Source of the DNA: Knoellia sp. p5-6-4
GTDB taxonomy: Bacteria; Actinomycetota; Actinomycetes; Actinomycetales; Dermatophilaceae
DNA: 64,000 nt
Reading direction: 5' to 3'
NCBI RefSeq assembly: GCF_029222705.1
Contig: NZ_JARGZF010000001.1
Location: 1,732,437 to 1,796,436 of the forward strand
Both the position numbers and the translations under genes were made by a program. The notes under the pieces were generated by a model. That model did not search any database. It saw nothing but the letters and a program-made list of their open reading frames with translations, and had not been told where the DNA came from. Shown one piece after another: positions 34,929 through 44,002 of the stretch (positions are counted from its first letter, which is position 1; the number at the start of each line of letters is the position of its first letter).

Positions 34929-36382
34929 ACGCCCCCATCCGCCGCCTGTCGGTCGTCGTCGCGGCGCTGTTCATGGTCCTGCTGGTCTCCTCGACCTGGA
35001 TCCAGTTCGTCGAGGCCAAGGAGCTCCAGGAGCGCCCGGACAACCGTCGGACCCTGCTCGCGACCTACGCGCGCGAGCGCGGGCAGATCTTGGTGGACGG
35101 CAGCCCGGCCGCCCTGTCGAAGCCCAGCAACGACGAGCTGAAGTGGCTGCGCACCTATCCTCAAGCCCGCCGCTACGCCCACGTGACCGGCTACTACTCG
35201 TTCGTCTATGGCCCCGGCGGTGGGCTCGAGGCGACCGAGAACGCCCTGCTCTCCGGCCAGTCCGACAAGCTCTTCTACCGCCGCGTCTCGGACATGCTGA
35301 CGGGCCGCAAGGCCGCCGGCGCGAGCCTCGAGCTGACCATCAACCCGAAGGCGCAGGAGGCCGCCGACAAGGCCCTCGGCGACCAGAGAGGCGCCGTGGT
35401 CGCACTCGACCCACGGACCGGCGCGATCCTGGCCATGGTCAGCAACCCCGACTACGACCCCGGCTCACTCACGGTCCACGACACCAAGGAGGTCGTGGCC
35501 TCGTGGAAGAAGCTCAACGCCGACCCTGCACGTCCCCTGGTCAACCGCGCCATCGGCGGCAACCTCTACCCGCCGGGCTCCACCTTCAAGATCGTCACCG
35601 CGGCCGCAGCCCTCTCCTCGGGCAAGTGGACGGAGGAGAGCAAGGTCCCCGGCCCGGCCGTCCTCGACCTCCCCCAGACGAGCGCGGACCTGCCCAACAG
35701 CAACAAGCAGGCGTGTGGCCCGAACGACGAGACCACCCTCAAGCGCGCGCTGGAGATCTCCTGCAACACCGCCTTCGGGTGGCTCGGCATGGAGCTCGGC
35801 GCCGACGACTTCCGTTCGCAGGCCGCCAAGTTCGGTGTGGGTGACAGCCTGGCGATCCCCATGCGGGTGACCCCGAGCAGCATTCCCGGTGAGCTCAACC
35901 AGCCCCAGCTGGCACAGGCGGCGATCGGCCAGTACGACGTGCGCGTGACGCCGCTGCAGGTCGCCATGATCTCGTCCGGCGTCGCCAACCGCGGCATCGT
36001 GATGAAGCCCTACCTGGTCAAGAGCGTCCTCAGCTCTGACCTCGACACGATCGAAGAGGCGTCGCCCTCGCAACTGTCCCAGGCCGTGTCGGCCGACGAC
36101 GCCAGTGCGCTCACCCGGATGATGGAGGCAGTTGTGAAGAGCGGATCGGGCCAGGCGGCCCAGATCGGCGGCGTGAGCGTGGCCGGCAAGACCGGCACCG
36201 CGCAGCACGCGACCGGGAAGGCGCCCCATGCGTGGTTCACCGGATTCGCCCCGGCAGACGACCCGCAGGTCGCGGTCGCCGTGGTGGTGGAAGACGGCGG
36301 CAACGCCGGAAACGAGGCCGCCGGCGGCCGGGTCGCAGCACCCATCGCCAAGGCCGTCATGGAAGCGGTGATCCAGAAGTGA
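34925..36382 (+). CDS. pbpA: class B penicillin-binding protein
   Basis: A 485-residue transpeptidase with an N-terminal anchor (about residues 6-25) and the three penicillin-binding motifs: S219-T-F-K222 in YPPGSTFK, S279-C-N, and K422-T-G in AGKTGTAQ. It cross-links peptidoglycan together with RodA. The GTG start at 34925 overlaps the rodA stop, and its own stop overlaps pknA, giving tight coupling. Confidence 0.96.
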   Translation: MNAPIRRLSVVVAALFMVLLVSSTWIQFVEAKELQERPDNRRTLLATYARERGQILVDGSPAALSKPSNDELKWLRTYPQARRYAHVTGYYSFVYGPGGGLEATENALLSGQSDKLFYRRVSDMLTGRKAAGASLELTINPKAQEAADKALGDQRGAVVALDPRTGAILAMVSNPDYDPGSLTVHDTKEVVASWKKLNADPARPLVNRAIGGNLYPPGSTFKIVTAAAALSSGKWTEESKVPGPAVLDLPQTSADLPNSNKQACGPNDETTLKRALEISCNTAFGWLGMELGADDFRSQAAKFGVGDSLAIPMRVTPSSIPGELNQPQLAQAAIGQYDVRVTPLQVAMISSGVANRGIVMKPYLVKSVLSSDLDTIEEASPSQLSQAVSADDASALTRMMEAVVKSGSGQAAQIGGVSVAGKTGTAQHATGKAPHAWFTGFAPADDPQVAVAVVVEDGGNAGNEAAGGRVAAPIAKAVMEAVIQK

Positions 36383-37590
36383 ACTACGAGCCCGGACTGT
36401 TGGTGGCCGAGCGCTACCGGCTCGAGGAGATCATCGCGACCGGCGGGATGGGGCAGGTCTGGCGGGCCGTCGACGAGACGCTCGAGCGCCCGGTGGCCGT
36501 CAAGGTGCTGCGCCCGGACACCGCCAGCGAGGAGGGCTTCCTCGAGCGTTTCCGCGCGGAGGCCAAGCACAGCGCCGCCCTGCAGCACCCCAACATCGCC
36601 ACGGTGCACGACTTCGGCGAAGGCGCACACTCGGCATACCTCGTCATGGAGCTGATCGAGGGCAAGCCGCTGTCGGAGATCATCAAGGAGCGGGCTCCGC
36701 TGCCGGCGGGGGAGGTCACCGACATCCTGTACCAGGCGGCGCTGGCCCTCAACGCCGCCCACCAGGCGGGGGTGGTCCACCGTGACGTCAAGCCGGCCAA
36801 CATCGTCGTCGATGACGAGGGCTACGCCAGGCTGACCGACTTCGGCATCTCGCGCGCGATCGCTGGCGCCCAGCTCACCCAGACCGGGGAGGTGCTCGGC
36901 ACGCCGCACTACCTTGCGCCGGAGCAGGCGCAGGGCCAGCCCGCCGGCCCTGCCAGCGACCTCTACGCCCTCGCGGTCGTCGGATACGAGCTGATCACCG
37001 GCATCCGACCGTTCGCCGGTGACTCGATGATCACCACGGCCCTGGCACACGTCAGCCAGCCCGCCCCGCAGCTGCCCGCAGACGTGCCCGACCCGCTGCG
37101 CACCACGGTCATGGCCGGGCTGGCCAAGGACCCGGCCCGCAGGCCGGCCAGCGGGGAGGCCATGGCCGAGGCCCTCCACCTGCCGGTAGGCACCGTGCCG
37201 CAGGAGCTCGTCGAGGGCGCAGAGTCGGCCGTCGCGCCGGTGGTCTCCGGTGCCGGACTGCTCACGCCGGACCCGTCCGTGCCCACGGGCGCCATGACGC
37301 TGTCGCCCCAGACGCCTCCGGCCCCGGCGAGCGTGCTGACCCCTCCCCAAGCGGGAGCGGTGCGCCGCTGGCTCCTGCCCGGTGCTGCGGTGCTGGCCGC
37401 GCTGGTCGCGATCGTGGTCATGGCGATCTCGTCGTCGGGGCAGGAGGGCGCCCTCACCCCTCTGGTGCAGCTGCGCACCACGGTGGCGGCCGACCAGGAC
37501 GTTCCGGCGACCCCCAGCACCACGACCAGCACGACCCCCGCCGCCGCGACCGGCGCGGGCGGAGGCGATGACGGAGGCAACAGGCAGTGA
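36379..37590 (+). CDS. pknA: Ser/Thr protein kinase PknA
   Basis: A 403-residue Hanks-type kinase: glycine loop IIATGGMGQVWRA, VAVKVL lysine, catalytic HRDVKPANI, DFGIS and the APE-like LAPEQ. A Pro/Thr-rich juxtamembrane region and one transmembrane helix (about 334-355, LPGAAVLAALVAIVVMAI) precede a short extracellular tail without PASTA domains. It overlaps pknB by 4 bp. Confidence 0.95.
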   Translation: MNYEPGLLVAERYRLEEIIATGGMGQVWRAVDETLERPVAVKVLRPDTASEEGFLERFRAEAKHSAALQHPNIATVHDFGEGAHSAYLVMELIEGKPLSEIIKERAPLPAGEVTDILYQAALALNAAHQAGVVHRDVKPANIVVDDEGYARLTDFGISRAIAGAQLTQTGEVLGTPHYLAPEQAQGQPAGPASDLYALAVVGYELITGIRPFAGDSMITTALAHVSQPAPQLPADVPDPLRTTVMAGLAKDPARRPASGEAMAEALHLPVGTVPQELVEGAESAVAPVVSGAGLLTPDPSVPTGAMTLSPQTPPAPASVLTPPQAGAVRRWLLPGAAVLAALVAIVVMAISSSGQEGALTPLVQLRTTVAADQDVPATPSTTTSTTPAAATGAGGGDDGGNRQ

Positions 37591-39500
37591 CCGCGACCCC
37601 GCAGGTTCTGGGTGGCCGCTACGAGGTGGGCGAGCTGCTCGGGCGTGGCGGCATGGCCGAGGTGCACCTCGGCCACGACACGCGGCTCTCTCGCCCCGTG
37701 GCCATCAAGATGCTGCGGAGCGACCTCGCCCGCGACACCTCGTTCCTGGTGCGCTTCCGCCGGGAGGCGCAGTCCGCGGCGGGCCTGAACCACGCCTCCA
37801 TCGTGGCGGTCTACGACTCGGGCGAGGACCACGCCATCGAGTCGGGTGGATCGCGTCTGTCCATCCCCTACATCGTCATGGAGTACGTCGAGGGCCAGAC
37901 CCTGCGCGAGCTGCTCAACGACCGCTCTCCGCTGGAGCCGGCCGAGGCGGCGCGGATCACCGAGGGCGTCCTCGACGCCCTCTCCTACAGCCACCGCATG
38001 GGCATCGTGCACCGCGACATCAAGCCGGCCAACGTGATGATCGGCAAGCACGGCGAGATCAAGGTGATGGACTTCGGCATCGCCCGGGCGGTCGCCGACA
38101 CCAGCGCCACGATGACCCAGACCCAAGCCGTCATCGGCACCGCCCAGTACCTCTCCCCGGAGCAGGCGCAGGGACTGCAGGTCGACGCCCGGTCAGACCT
38201 GTACTCCACGGGCTGCCTGCTCTTCGAGCTGCTCACCGGTCGCCCACCGTTCAAGGGTGACTCGCCGGTGGCGATCGCCTACCAGCACGTCGGCGAAGCG
38301 CCGCCTCGCCCCTCGACGTTCAACGCCGACGTCGACCGCTCACTCGACGCCGTCGTCCTGCACGCCCTGGTGAAGGACCGCGAGGCCCGCTACCAGGACG
38401 CGGTCTCGTTCCGTTCCGACCTGCAGGCGGCCCGTCTCGGTCGCCCGATCAGCGCTGCTGCGCTCGGCACCGCTGCCGGGGCCGCCGGTGCGGCGGGTCT
38501 CGCCGCGGCCGACCAGACCGTCGCCCTCGACACCCTCGCCGGCGAGGGCACCACGGTGCTGGGAGCGGGCGCGGCAGCCGCCGCGGCCGGCGCCGACGCA
38601 CCGGGCGGCCCCACGGGCGCCCACGGCAACACCGCGACCCTGCCGGCCATCGGCCACGACCCCGACGAGGAGGAACCGCGCAGGCGGCGCGGGCTGGGCT
38701 ACGTGCTGCTGGTCGTGGCCGTGCTCGGTGCCGTTGCCCTGATGGCCATCGCCGGCCGGTCGCTGTTCGACAACCCCCCGAGCGGCGGGGGCACCGTCAC
38801 CGTGCCATCGGTGGTCAACCTGCCCGTTGCGACCGCCGAGGCGAGGATCCGCGCCGCCGAGCTGGTGCCCGAGGTGCAGTCGGTGCCCTCCACCAAGGAG
38901 GAGGGCACGGTCGTCGAGCAGAACCCGCAGGGCGGCGAGCAGGTGCAGCGCAACTCCAAGGTCACCCTCAGCGTCTCGGCCGGACCGACCACGACCGAGG
39001 TGCCCGACCTCACCGGCTTCACGGTGGCGGAGGCCGAGCAGGCCCTGAAGAACGTGGGGCTCACCCTCGGCGGCACCGAGGCGGTCAACAACACCCGCGT
39101 GGAGCGCGGCAACGTCATCGAGACCGAGCCGTCTGCGGGCGCGAGCGTCGAGGTCGGCTCGGCGGTCACGCTCAAGGTCTCGAGCGGGAAGGTCGAGGTG
39201 CCCGACGTGGTCGGCATGACCCGTGACGAGGCGGCCAGCGTCCTCAGCGACCTCGGGTTCAAGAACAAGACGACCTACGTCGAGAGCGACAAGCCGGAGG
39301 ACACGGTGCTCAAGCAGAGCGTCCCCGACGGCAAGCTGGCCGACTACGGCAGCCAGATCACCCTGACCGTGGCCCGGCCGGCACCTCCGACCCCCACGGA
39401 GACGCCGACGACGCAGACGCCGACGACGGAGCCGGAGCCGACGACCACGACGTTGCCGCTGCCCGAGACCCCCAGCGCGCCGGCGACGACGACCCCCTGA
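37587..39500 (+). CDS. pknB: Ser/Thr protein kinase PknB with three PASTA domains
   Basis: A 637-residue kinase: LLGRGGMAEVH, VAIKML, HRDIKPANV, DFGIA. The transmembrane helix (YVLLVVAVLGAVALMAIAG) is near residue 380. Three PASTA repeats follow (VTVPSVVNLPVATAEARI, TEVPDLTGFTVAEAEQAL, VEVPDVVGMTRDEAASVL), then a Thr/Pro-rich tail. Mycobacterial PknB has four repeats. The PASTA region senses muropeptides or lipid II and controls wall growth. Confidence 0.96.
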   Translation: MTATPQVLGGRYEVGELLGRGGMAEVHLGHDTRLSRPVAIKMLRSDLARDTSFLVRFRREAQSAAGLNHASIVAVYDSGEDHAIESGGSRLSIPYIVMEYVEGQTLRELLNDRSPLEPAEAARITEGVLDALSYSHRMGIVHRDIKPANVMIGKHGEIKVMDFGIARAVADTSATMTQTQAVIGTAQYLSPEQAQGLQVDARSDLYSTGCLLFELLTGRPPFKGDSPVAIAYQHVGEAPPRPSTFNADVDRSLDAVVLHALVKDREARYQDAVSFRSDLQAARLGRPISAAALGTAAGAAGAAGLAAADQTVALDTLAGEGTTVLGAGAAAAAAGADAPGGPTGAHGNTATLPAIGHDPDEEEPRRRRGLGYVLLVVAVLGAVALMAIAGRSLFDNPPSGGGTVTVPSVVNLPVATAEARIRAAELVPEVQSVPSTKEEGTVVEQNPQGGEQVQRNSKVTLSVSAGPTTTEVPDLTGFTVAEAEQALKNVGLTLGGTEAVNNTRVERGNVIETEPSAGASVEVGSAVTLKVSSGKVEVPDVVGMTRDEAASVLSDLGFKNKTTYVESDKPEDTVLKQSVPDGKLADYGSQITLTVARPAPPTPTETPTTQTPTTEPEPTTTTLPLPETPSAPATTTP

Positions 39501-39509
39501 CGGTGTGCC

Positions 39510-39571
39510 GTCGACACGCTGGGAAACGGCCCTCGCGTCGGTGAGGAAGGGCTGTTCCCCAGCGTGTCGAC
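39510..39571. terminator. bidirectional terminator, pknB/trpG
   Basis: Left arm from GTCGACACGCTGGG through GCCCT pairs with AGGGC through CCCAGCGTGTCGAC with few mismatches. It lies between the convergent kinase operon and trpG. Confidence 0.8.
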
Positions 39572-39580
39572 GCGAGACCG

Positions 39581-40237
39581 TCAGCCGGCGGCGACCATCC
39601 GGGCCACTCCCTCGGCGTCGCGCACCAGCGGGCTGAGGCCATCGGCCCGCTGCAGCGCGTCGGCCATGCCGCAGGCCGCGAGCCAGTTGGCCAGCATGCG
39701 GTGGCCACCCTCGGTGAGCACGCTCTCGGGGTGGAACTGCACGCCGTGCAGCGGCAGGGTCGCGTGGCGCACCGCCATGATCACGCCCGACTCGGTGTGG
39801 CCGGTGGCCACGAGCTCGTCAGGCAGGGTCGGCGGGTCGATGGTCAGCGAGTGGTAGCGGGTGGCGGTGAACGGTGAGGGGAGGCCCTCGAGCACGCCCG
39901 TGCCGTCGTGGAACACCTGCGAGGTCTTGCCGTGCAGCAGCTCGGGGGCGCGCACCACGTCGGCGCCGAAGACCGCACCGAGGGCCTGGTGGCCCAGGCA
40001 GACCCCGAGCATCGGCTGCGAGCGCTCGGCGCAGGCCTCGATCATGCCCATCGACACCCCCGCCTCCACCGGGGTTCCTGGGCCGGGCGATACCAGCACG
40101 CCGTCGAAGGAGTCGGCCTCGTCGGGGGTGACGGCGTCGTTGCGCACGACGGTGCAGTCGGCGCCCATCTGCTCCAGGTAGCCGACGATGGTGAAGACGA
40201 AGCTGTCGTAGTTGTCGACGACGAGCACCCGGGTCAT
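39581..40237 (-). CDS. trpG: glutamine amidotransferase, anthranilate/aminodeoxychorismate synthase component II
   Basis: A 218-residue class I amidotransferase supplying ammonia for anthranilate or 4-amino-4-deoxychorismate synthesis. VVDNYDSFVFTIVGYL, the oxyanion VSPGPGTP, the nucleophile-Cys motif GVCLGHQALG and GVQFHPES complete the set. The same gene sits at this place in mycobacteria. Whether it serves tryptophan or folate cannot be told from sequence. Its start overlaps the upstream gene's stop by 4 bp. Confidence 0.92.
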   Translation of the reverse strand: MTRVLVVDNYDSFVFTIVGYLEQMGADCTVVRNDAVTPDEADSFDGVLVSPGPGTPVEAGVSMGMIEACAERSQPMLGVCLGHQALGAVFGADVVRAPELLHGKTSQVFHDGTGVLEGLPSPFTATRYHSLTIDPPTLPDELVATGHTESGVIMAVRHATLPLHGVQFHPESVLTEGGHRMLANWLAACGMADALQRADGLSPLVRDAEGVARMVAAG

Positions 40238-40455
40238 GCGCCACCCCGTCCGGTCTCGCCGCCGTGGGCGCCGAAGGGGGAGCCGGCCGGCAGCGCGGTT
40301 CCGACCGTGTTCTCGTTGAAGGGCATCGACGGCGCGATGCGGGGGAAGACCCACAGGAAGAGGACCGCCACCGCCAGGGCGACGAGCACGAGGGCCTGCA
40401 CGGCCTTGAGCACCGTCGGCCCGGGCAGGGCCCGCCAGAGGGCGCTGTAGATCAT
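40234..40455 (-). CDS. small membrane protein between sortase and trpG
   Basis: A 73-residue protein with a single transmembrane helix (residues 16-37, LKAVQALVLVALAVAVLFLWVF) and an extracellular-looking tail PRIAPSMPFNENTVG. It starts at ATG 40455, sharing its first base with the sortase stop, and overlaps trpG by 4 bp. The position is conserved in related Actinobacteria; function unknown. Confidence 0.75.
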   Translation of the reverse strand: MIYSALWRALPGPTVLKAVQALVLVALAVAVLFLWVFPRIAPSMPFNENTVGTALPAGSPFGAHGGETGRGGA

Positions 40456-41156
40456 CAGGAGCTCTTTCCGGGGACGGCGAGGGTGCCGGGCGGCAGTCCC
40501 TGCTCGCGGGGGTAGGTCCGCACCAGCTTGGCGAAGAGGATGTAGCGCTCGGCCGCGCTGTACTTCGGGTGGCAGGCGGTCATGGTCAGCCACGCGCCGT
40601 TCGGCGCGGCGCCGGGCTTCTTCGGCACCGGCGCGAGCACCTCCACCGCGGTGGGCGGCACGATCTCGTGGCTGTCCACGGCATACACGGAGTAACCGGT
40701 CCTGGTCTCGACGATGACCTTGTCGCCCTTGCGCAGGCGGTCGATGTCGTGCAGCGGCCGGCCGTAGGTCGTGCGGTGCCCCGCGATGGCCAGGTTGCCC
40801 ATGGCCCCCGGTTCCGCAGCGCCCTCGTAGCGCCCGAGGCCCTCCTTGAGGGTCTCGTAGTCCGTGCCCTCGAGCAGCGGCCGGGCGTAGTCCGCGCCGA
40901 GCCGCGGGATCCGCACGATCGCGAAGGCCTCCCCGAACTTCACCGGCGCGGGCTTCTCGTTGGGCGCGGCCGTCGGCGCGGTGCCTCCCTTGCCACCGAA
41001 GTCGCGGGCCAGCGCCTGGACCGTGCCGTCCTGCGCGCGGTTCGCCTCGACGTCGGTCCACCACAGCTGCCACGCGACGAAGAGCAGGAGCACGAGACCG
41101 GCCGTCACCAAGATGTCGCCGAGGCCCCCGACCACCGAGCGGACAGCGCGGTTCAA
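40455..41156 (-). CDS. class E sortase
   Basis: A 233-residue transpeptidase with an N-terminal membrane anchor (VTAGLVLLLFVAWQLWW) and the sortase barrel: AIAGHRTTYGRP carries the catalytic His, TMTACHPKYSAAERYI the catalytic Cys and the downstream Arg. Class E enzymes attach surface proteins, usually at LAXTG. The start is TTG 41156, overlapping the DUF881 stop; no strong Shine-Dalgarno sequence, so translation is probably coupled. No obvious substrate is encoded in the window. Confidence 0.92.
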   Translation of the reverse strand: MNRAVRSVVGGLGDILVTAGLVLLLFVAWQLWWTDVEANRAQDGTVQALARDFGGKGGTAPTAAPNEKPAPVKFGEAFAIVRIPRLGADYARPLLEGTDYETLKEGLGRYEGAAEPGAMGNLAIAGHRTTYGRPLHDIDRLRKGDKVIVETRTGYSVYAVDSHEIVPPTAVEVLAPVPKKPGAAPNGAWLTMTACHPKYSAAERYILFAKLVRTYPREQGLPPGTLAVPGKSS

Positions 41157-41905
41157 CGGGGCACCGAGGCGTACTCGAGGTTCACGGAGCCAGCGTAGGC
41201 GGGGAATGTCCGCTCTGGGCTGGTTCTGACCTCATACCCCAGCCCGATGGCGTCCACGTACTGCCGGTAGATGTCGACCGCGGGGCTGTCGTCGAGCGCC
41301 TTGAGCATGGCCTGCGGGTTGCCCATGCCGGTGATGACGAAGGGTGGGGAGTAGACCCTGCCCTGCAGGATGAGGGTGTTGCCGACACACCGGACCGCAC
41401 TGGTGTTGATGATCCGCTGGTCCATGATCATCATCGCCTCGGCGCCCCCGGCCCACAGGGCGTTGACCACGCCCTGGACGTCCTGCTGGTGCACCACGAT
41501 GTCGTCGACGGTGAACCCCTCCGGCAGCTGGTCGGAGGGGATCTGGGCGTCCCTCAGCTCGACCGAGACGGTGGGGCCGCGCACCTCTCGGGTGCCGGCG
41601 GACGCGGTGAGCGCCTCGGCCTGCTCGGTCAGCTGGGTCACCCGCACGTCGCCCGGCGCCTCGTCGGAGGAGAGCCGGTCGACCTCCGCCTGCAGGCTGC
41701 GCACCTGGGCCGCGGTCTCGGCGTTCCGGCGCGCCTGCTCGCGGATGACGTCCGGCAGCCCCGACGCGCTCGAGCGCAGGTCGGTGCCGGCAGCGGTCGA
41801 CGCACTGGTCGCGAACAGCACGCCGGCGCCCAGGGCAACAAGGGGCACCGCGGCGGACCAGAAGGTCGGGCGCCGCGTCAACCACGTCAGGCGCTGGCTG
41901 GACAT
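41153..41905 (-). CDS. DUF881 family protein
   Basis: A 250-residue protein with an N-terminal helix (residues 15-36, FWSAAVPLVALGAGVLFATSA), a coiled-coil segment (REQARRNAETAAQVRSLQAEVDRL) and the DUF881 core (VNALWAGGAEAMMIMDQRI, NTLILQGRVYSPPFVI). These proteins neighbour crgA in most Actinobacteria and are linked to division by context; the biochemical role is unknown. It is divergent from crgA with 57 bp between starts. Confidence 0.92.
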   Translation of the reverse strand: MSSQRLTWLTRRPTFWSAAVPLVALGAGVLFATSASTAAGTDLRSSASGLPDVIREQARRNAETAAQVRSLQAEVDRLSSDEAPGDVRVTQLTEQAEALTASAGTREVRGPTVSVELRDAQIPSDQLPEGFTVDDIVVHQQDVQGVVNALWAGGAEAMMIMDQRIINTSAVRCVGNTLILQGRVYSPPFVITGMGNPQAMLKALDDSPAVDIYRQYVDAIGLGYEVRTSPERTFPAYAGSVNLEYASVPR

Positions 41906-41962
41906 GGCACTACGCTATGCCAAACGCATCCCCCCGCTGTTCACGAGTACGAGGAGTGTCCG

Positions 41963-42211
41963 GTGCCGGAGTCCAAGGGCCGCGAGAAGCGCGCCTACAC
42001 CCCGCCCGCCAAGCCCGCCAAGGCCAAGGTCGGCAACCCACCATGGTTCGTGCCGGTCATGCTCGGCCTGATGGTCCTGGGCCTGATCTGGGTCGTGACG
42101 TTCTACATCTCGAGCCAGCAGTACCCGGTCGAGGCGTGGGGCCGCTGGAACCTCGCCGCCGGGTTCGGCCTCATGATGGCCGGCTTCGCCATGACGACCC
42201 GCTGGCGCTGA
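41963..42211 (+). CDS. crgA: cell division protein CrgA
   Basis: An 82-residue protein with a basic N-terminus and two transmembrane helices (WFVPVMLGLMVLGLIWVVTFYI and WNLAAGFGLMMAGFAM), the CrgA layout. CrgA coordinates FtsZ-ring and peptidoglycan synthesis factors. The GTG start at 41963 has GAGGAG upstream. Confidence 0.94.
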   Translation: MPESKGREKRAYTPPAKPAKAKVGNPPWFVPVMLGLMVLGLIWVVTFYISSQQYPVEAWGRWNLAAGFGLMMAGFAMTTRWR

Positions 42212-42228
42212 CCGCTCGCTCCTCCTCC

Positions 42229-42284
42229 AAGGGGCCCTGCGCGGCCGCGGCTCTTTCCCGAGCGGCGGCCGCGCAGGGCCCCTT
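42229..42284 (+). terminator. terminator after crgA
   Basis: AAGGGGCCCTGCGCGGCCGC pairs perfectly with GCGGCCGCGCAGGGCCCCTT around a 16-nt loop, 17 bp after the crgA stop. Confidence 0.85.
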
Positions 42285-42310
42285 CGGCTGTCTCCCCCCT
42301 GCCACACGGG

Positions 42311-42393
42311 TTGTCCCCTGGTTATCCACAGATGGGTATGCCGTGTGCACAGATCTGGGGCTTGTCCACAGGCTTGTCCCCAGCTGGGGACAA
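42311..42393. promoter_or_regulatory. cluster of DnaA-box-like 9-mers with a 20-bp palindrome
   Basis: In the 314-bp gap between crgA and the rhomboid gene: TTGTCCCCT (42311), consensus DnaA box TTATCCACA (42322), TTGTCCACA (42362), TTGTCCCCA (42374) and its inverted copy TGGGGACAA (42385). The last two together make the perfect palindrome TTGTCCCCAGCTGGGGACAA (42374-42393). Five sites in 83 bp is far above chance in GC-rich DNA. The rest of the gap holds two terminators and nothing coding. Confidence 0.6.
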
Positions 42394-42456
42394 ATGACAG
42401 GCGTGTAATACAGCAAAAGGACGAGGCCCCGTCCACATGGGCACGGAGAAAGACGT

Positions 42457-42481
42457 AGGCCCCGGCGCGGGGCCGGGGCCT
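42457..42481 (-). terminator. terminator of the ppiA-rhomboid unit
   Basis: AGGCCCCGG / CCGGGGCCT hairpin, 45 bp beyond the rhomboid stop on the minus strand. Confidence 0.65.
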
Positions 42482-42525
42482 GTGGTCGAGAGGGGGTGCG
42501 AGCCCGGGCTGGCGCTCGGTGTGGA

Positions 42526-43431
42526 TCAGCCGAGCGCGAAGGTGACGCCGAGGTCGGGGGCCAGGGCGTACTTGGCGAGCGCCGCCACCACGACCACCAC
42601 GCCGACGAGGGCGACGCCCGGCCACTGCCAGCGGCGCTTGGTGCGCTCCTGCGTGGCGGCGAACACGGCCGCCACCGCGATGCCGGTGAGGAAGCCGCCG
42701 AGGTGCGCCTGCCAGGCGACGCTGGGGATGACGAAGCCGAGGACCGCGTTGATCACGAGGGTGGCGTACATGCCCGAGGACGACCGGCCCAGCTTGCGGT
42801 TCAGCACGAGCAGGGCGCCGAACAGGCCGAAGACCGCGCCCGAGGCGCCCACCGCCGGGGTTCCCCACGAGCCGAGGTCCTCCCACCGCACCACCGGGCC
42901 GGACGGCGGCTGCGCGAGCAGCAGCAGCATGACCGACCCGCCGATCGCGCTGAGGAAGTACAGCACGGCGTAGCGCAGGCGGCCGAGGAGCGGCTCGAGG
43001 TACTGCCCACCCACCAGCCACAGCGCCAGCATGTTGAACACGATGTGCATGATCTGGCGCGGTGCGTGCGCGAACGCGGAGGAGAGGAAGCGGTAGGGCT
43101 CCTCCTCCCCGAGGGCGGGGATGAACCAGATCTGCGCGGTCACCCTGGCGTCGGCCTGCTGGGCGATCCAGACGAGCACGCACAGGACGACGATGGTGAT
43201 GGTGACCACGGGGCGGTCGGTGACACGGCCGCCGAAGACGGTGGTCGCCGAGCGCATGGTGGCCGCCTGGGCCTTCACGCAGTCGACGCACTGCACCCCG
43301 ACGGCGGCCGTCCGCTGGCACTCGGGACAGGTCGGGCGGCCGCAGCGTTGGCAGCGGACGTAGGAGACACGGTCGGGGTGCCGGGGGCAGACAGGCGGGG
43401 CCTGCTGTTGGTATGCCGTGGGCTCACTCAT
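42526..43431 (-). CDS. rhomboid family intramembrane serine protease
   Basis: A 301-residue protein. Residues 13-55 form a B-box-like zinc binding domain (CPRHPDRVSYVRCQRCGRPTC plus CVDC). Seven hydrophobic segments follow, with catalytic Ser in GASGAVFG, catalytic His in QAHLGGFLTG and the HIVFNMLALW segment that supplies the oxyanion His/Asn. It cleaves membrane proteins within the bilayer; substrates unknown. It lies 52 bp downstream of ppiA. Confidence 0.93.
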   Translation of the reverse strand: MSEPTAYQQQAPPVCPRHPDRVSYVRCQRCGRPTCPECQRTAAVGVQCVDCVKAQAATMRSATTVFGGRVTDRPVVTITIVVLCVLVWIAQQADARVTAQIWFIPALGEEEPYRFLSSAFAHAPRQIMHIVFNMLALWLVGGQYLEPLLGRLRYAVLYFLSAIGGSVMLLLLAQPPSGPVVRWEDLGSWGTPAVGASGAVFGLFGALLVLNRKLGRSSSGMYATLVINAVLGFVIPSVAWQAHLGGFLTGIAVAAVFAATQERTKRRWQWPGVALVGVVVVVAALAKYALAPDLGVTFALG

Positions 43432-43483
43432 CGATGCATCTCACCTGTGGTCTCGCTCGGTGCCGGGTCGGTGCTGCCGGCTC

Positions 43484-44002
43484 CTACTCGCCGACGGTCA
43501 CGCTCTCGATGACAACGTCCTGCACCGGCTTGTCGTTCGCACCGGTCTGGACGCCGGCGATCGCGTCGACGACCTCGCGGCTCGGGCCGTCGGCGACCTC
43601 GCCGAAGATGGTGTGCTTGCCCTGCAGCCAGGTGGTCTGGCCGACGGTGATGAAGAACTGCGACCCGTTGGTGCCCTTGCCCATGCGCTTGCCGGCGTTG
43701 GCCATCGCCAGCATGTAGGGCTTGGTGAAGTCCTTGTCGGGGTTGATCTCGTCGTCGAAGGCGTAGCCCGGCCCGCCCATGCCCTGGCCGAGCGGGCAGC
43801 CGCCCTGGATCATGAAGCCGGGGATGACGCGGTGGAACTTCAGGCCGTCGTAGAAGGGCGTGGGGCTGGTCCGCCCGGCGTCGTCCTTGTACTCCTTCTG
43901 TCCGGTGGCCAGGCCGACGAAGTTCTCGACCGTCTTGGGCGCGTGGTCCGGGAAGAGGGTCAGGTTGATGTCGCCGTGGTTCGTGTGGAGGGTGACGTTC
44001 AT
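43484..44002 (-). CDS. ppiA: cyclophilin-type peptidyl-prolyl isomerase
   Basis: A 172-residue cyclophilin without a signal peptide: FHRVIPGFMIQGG, NGSQFFIT and HTIFGEV carry the active-site Arg, Gln and Phe. It catalyses cis-trans isomerisation of prolyl bonds in the cytoplasm. ATG 44002 is preferred, with GGAAGG at normal distance; an in-frame ATG at 44011 touches the Shine-Dalgarno sequence. Confidence 0.95.
   Translation of the reverse strand: MNVTLHTNHGDINLTLFPDHAPKTVENFVGLATGQKEYKDDAGRTSPTPFYDGLKFHRVIPGFMIQGGCPLGQGMGGPGYAFDDEINPDKDFTKPYMLAMANAGKRMGKGTNGSQFFITVGQTTWLQGKHTIFGEVADGPSREVVDAIAGVQTGANDKPVQDVVIESVTVGE

Noticed and set aside
42171-42416. 81-codon minus-strand ORF in the crgA-rhomboid gap
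   Set aside because: It runs through the crgA terminator hairpin and the DnaA-box cluster, with no motif or ribosome-binding site.
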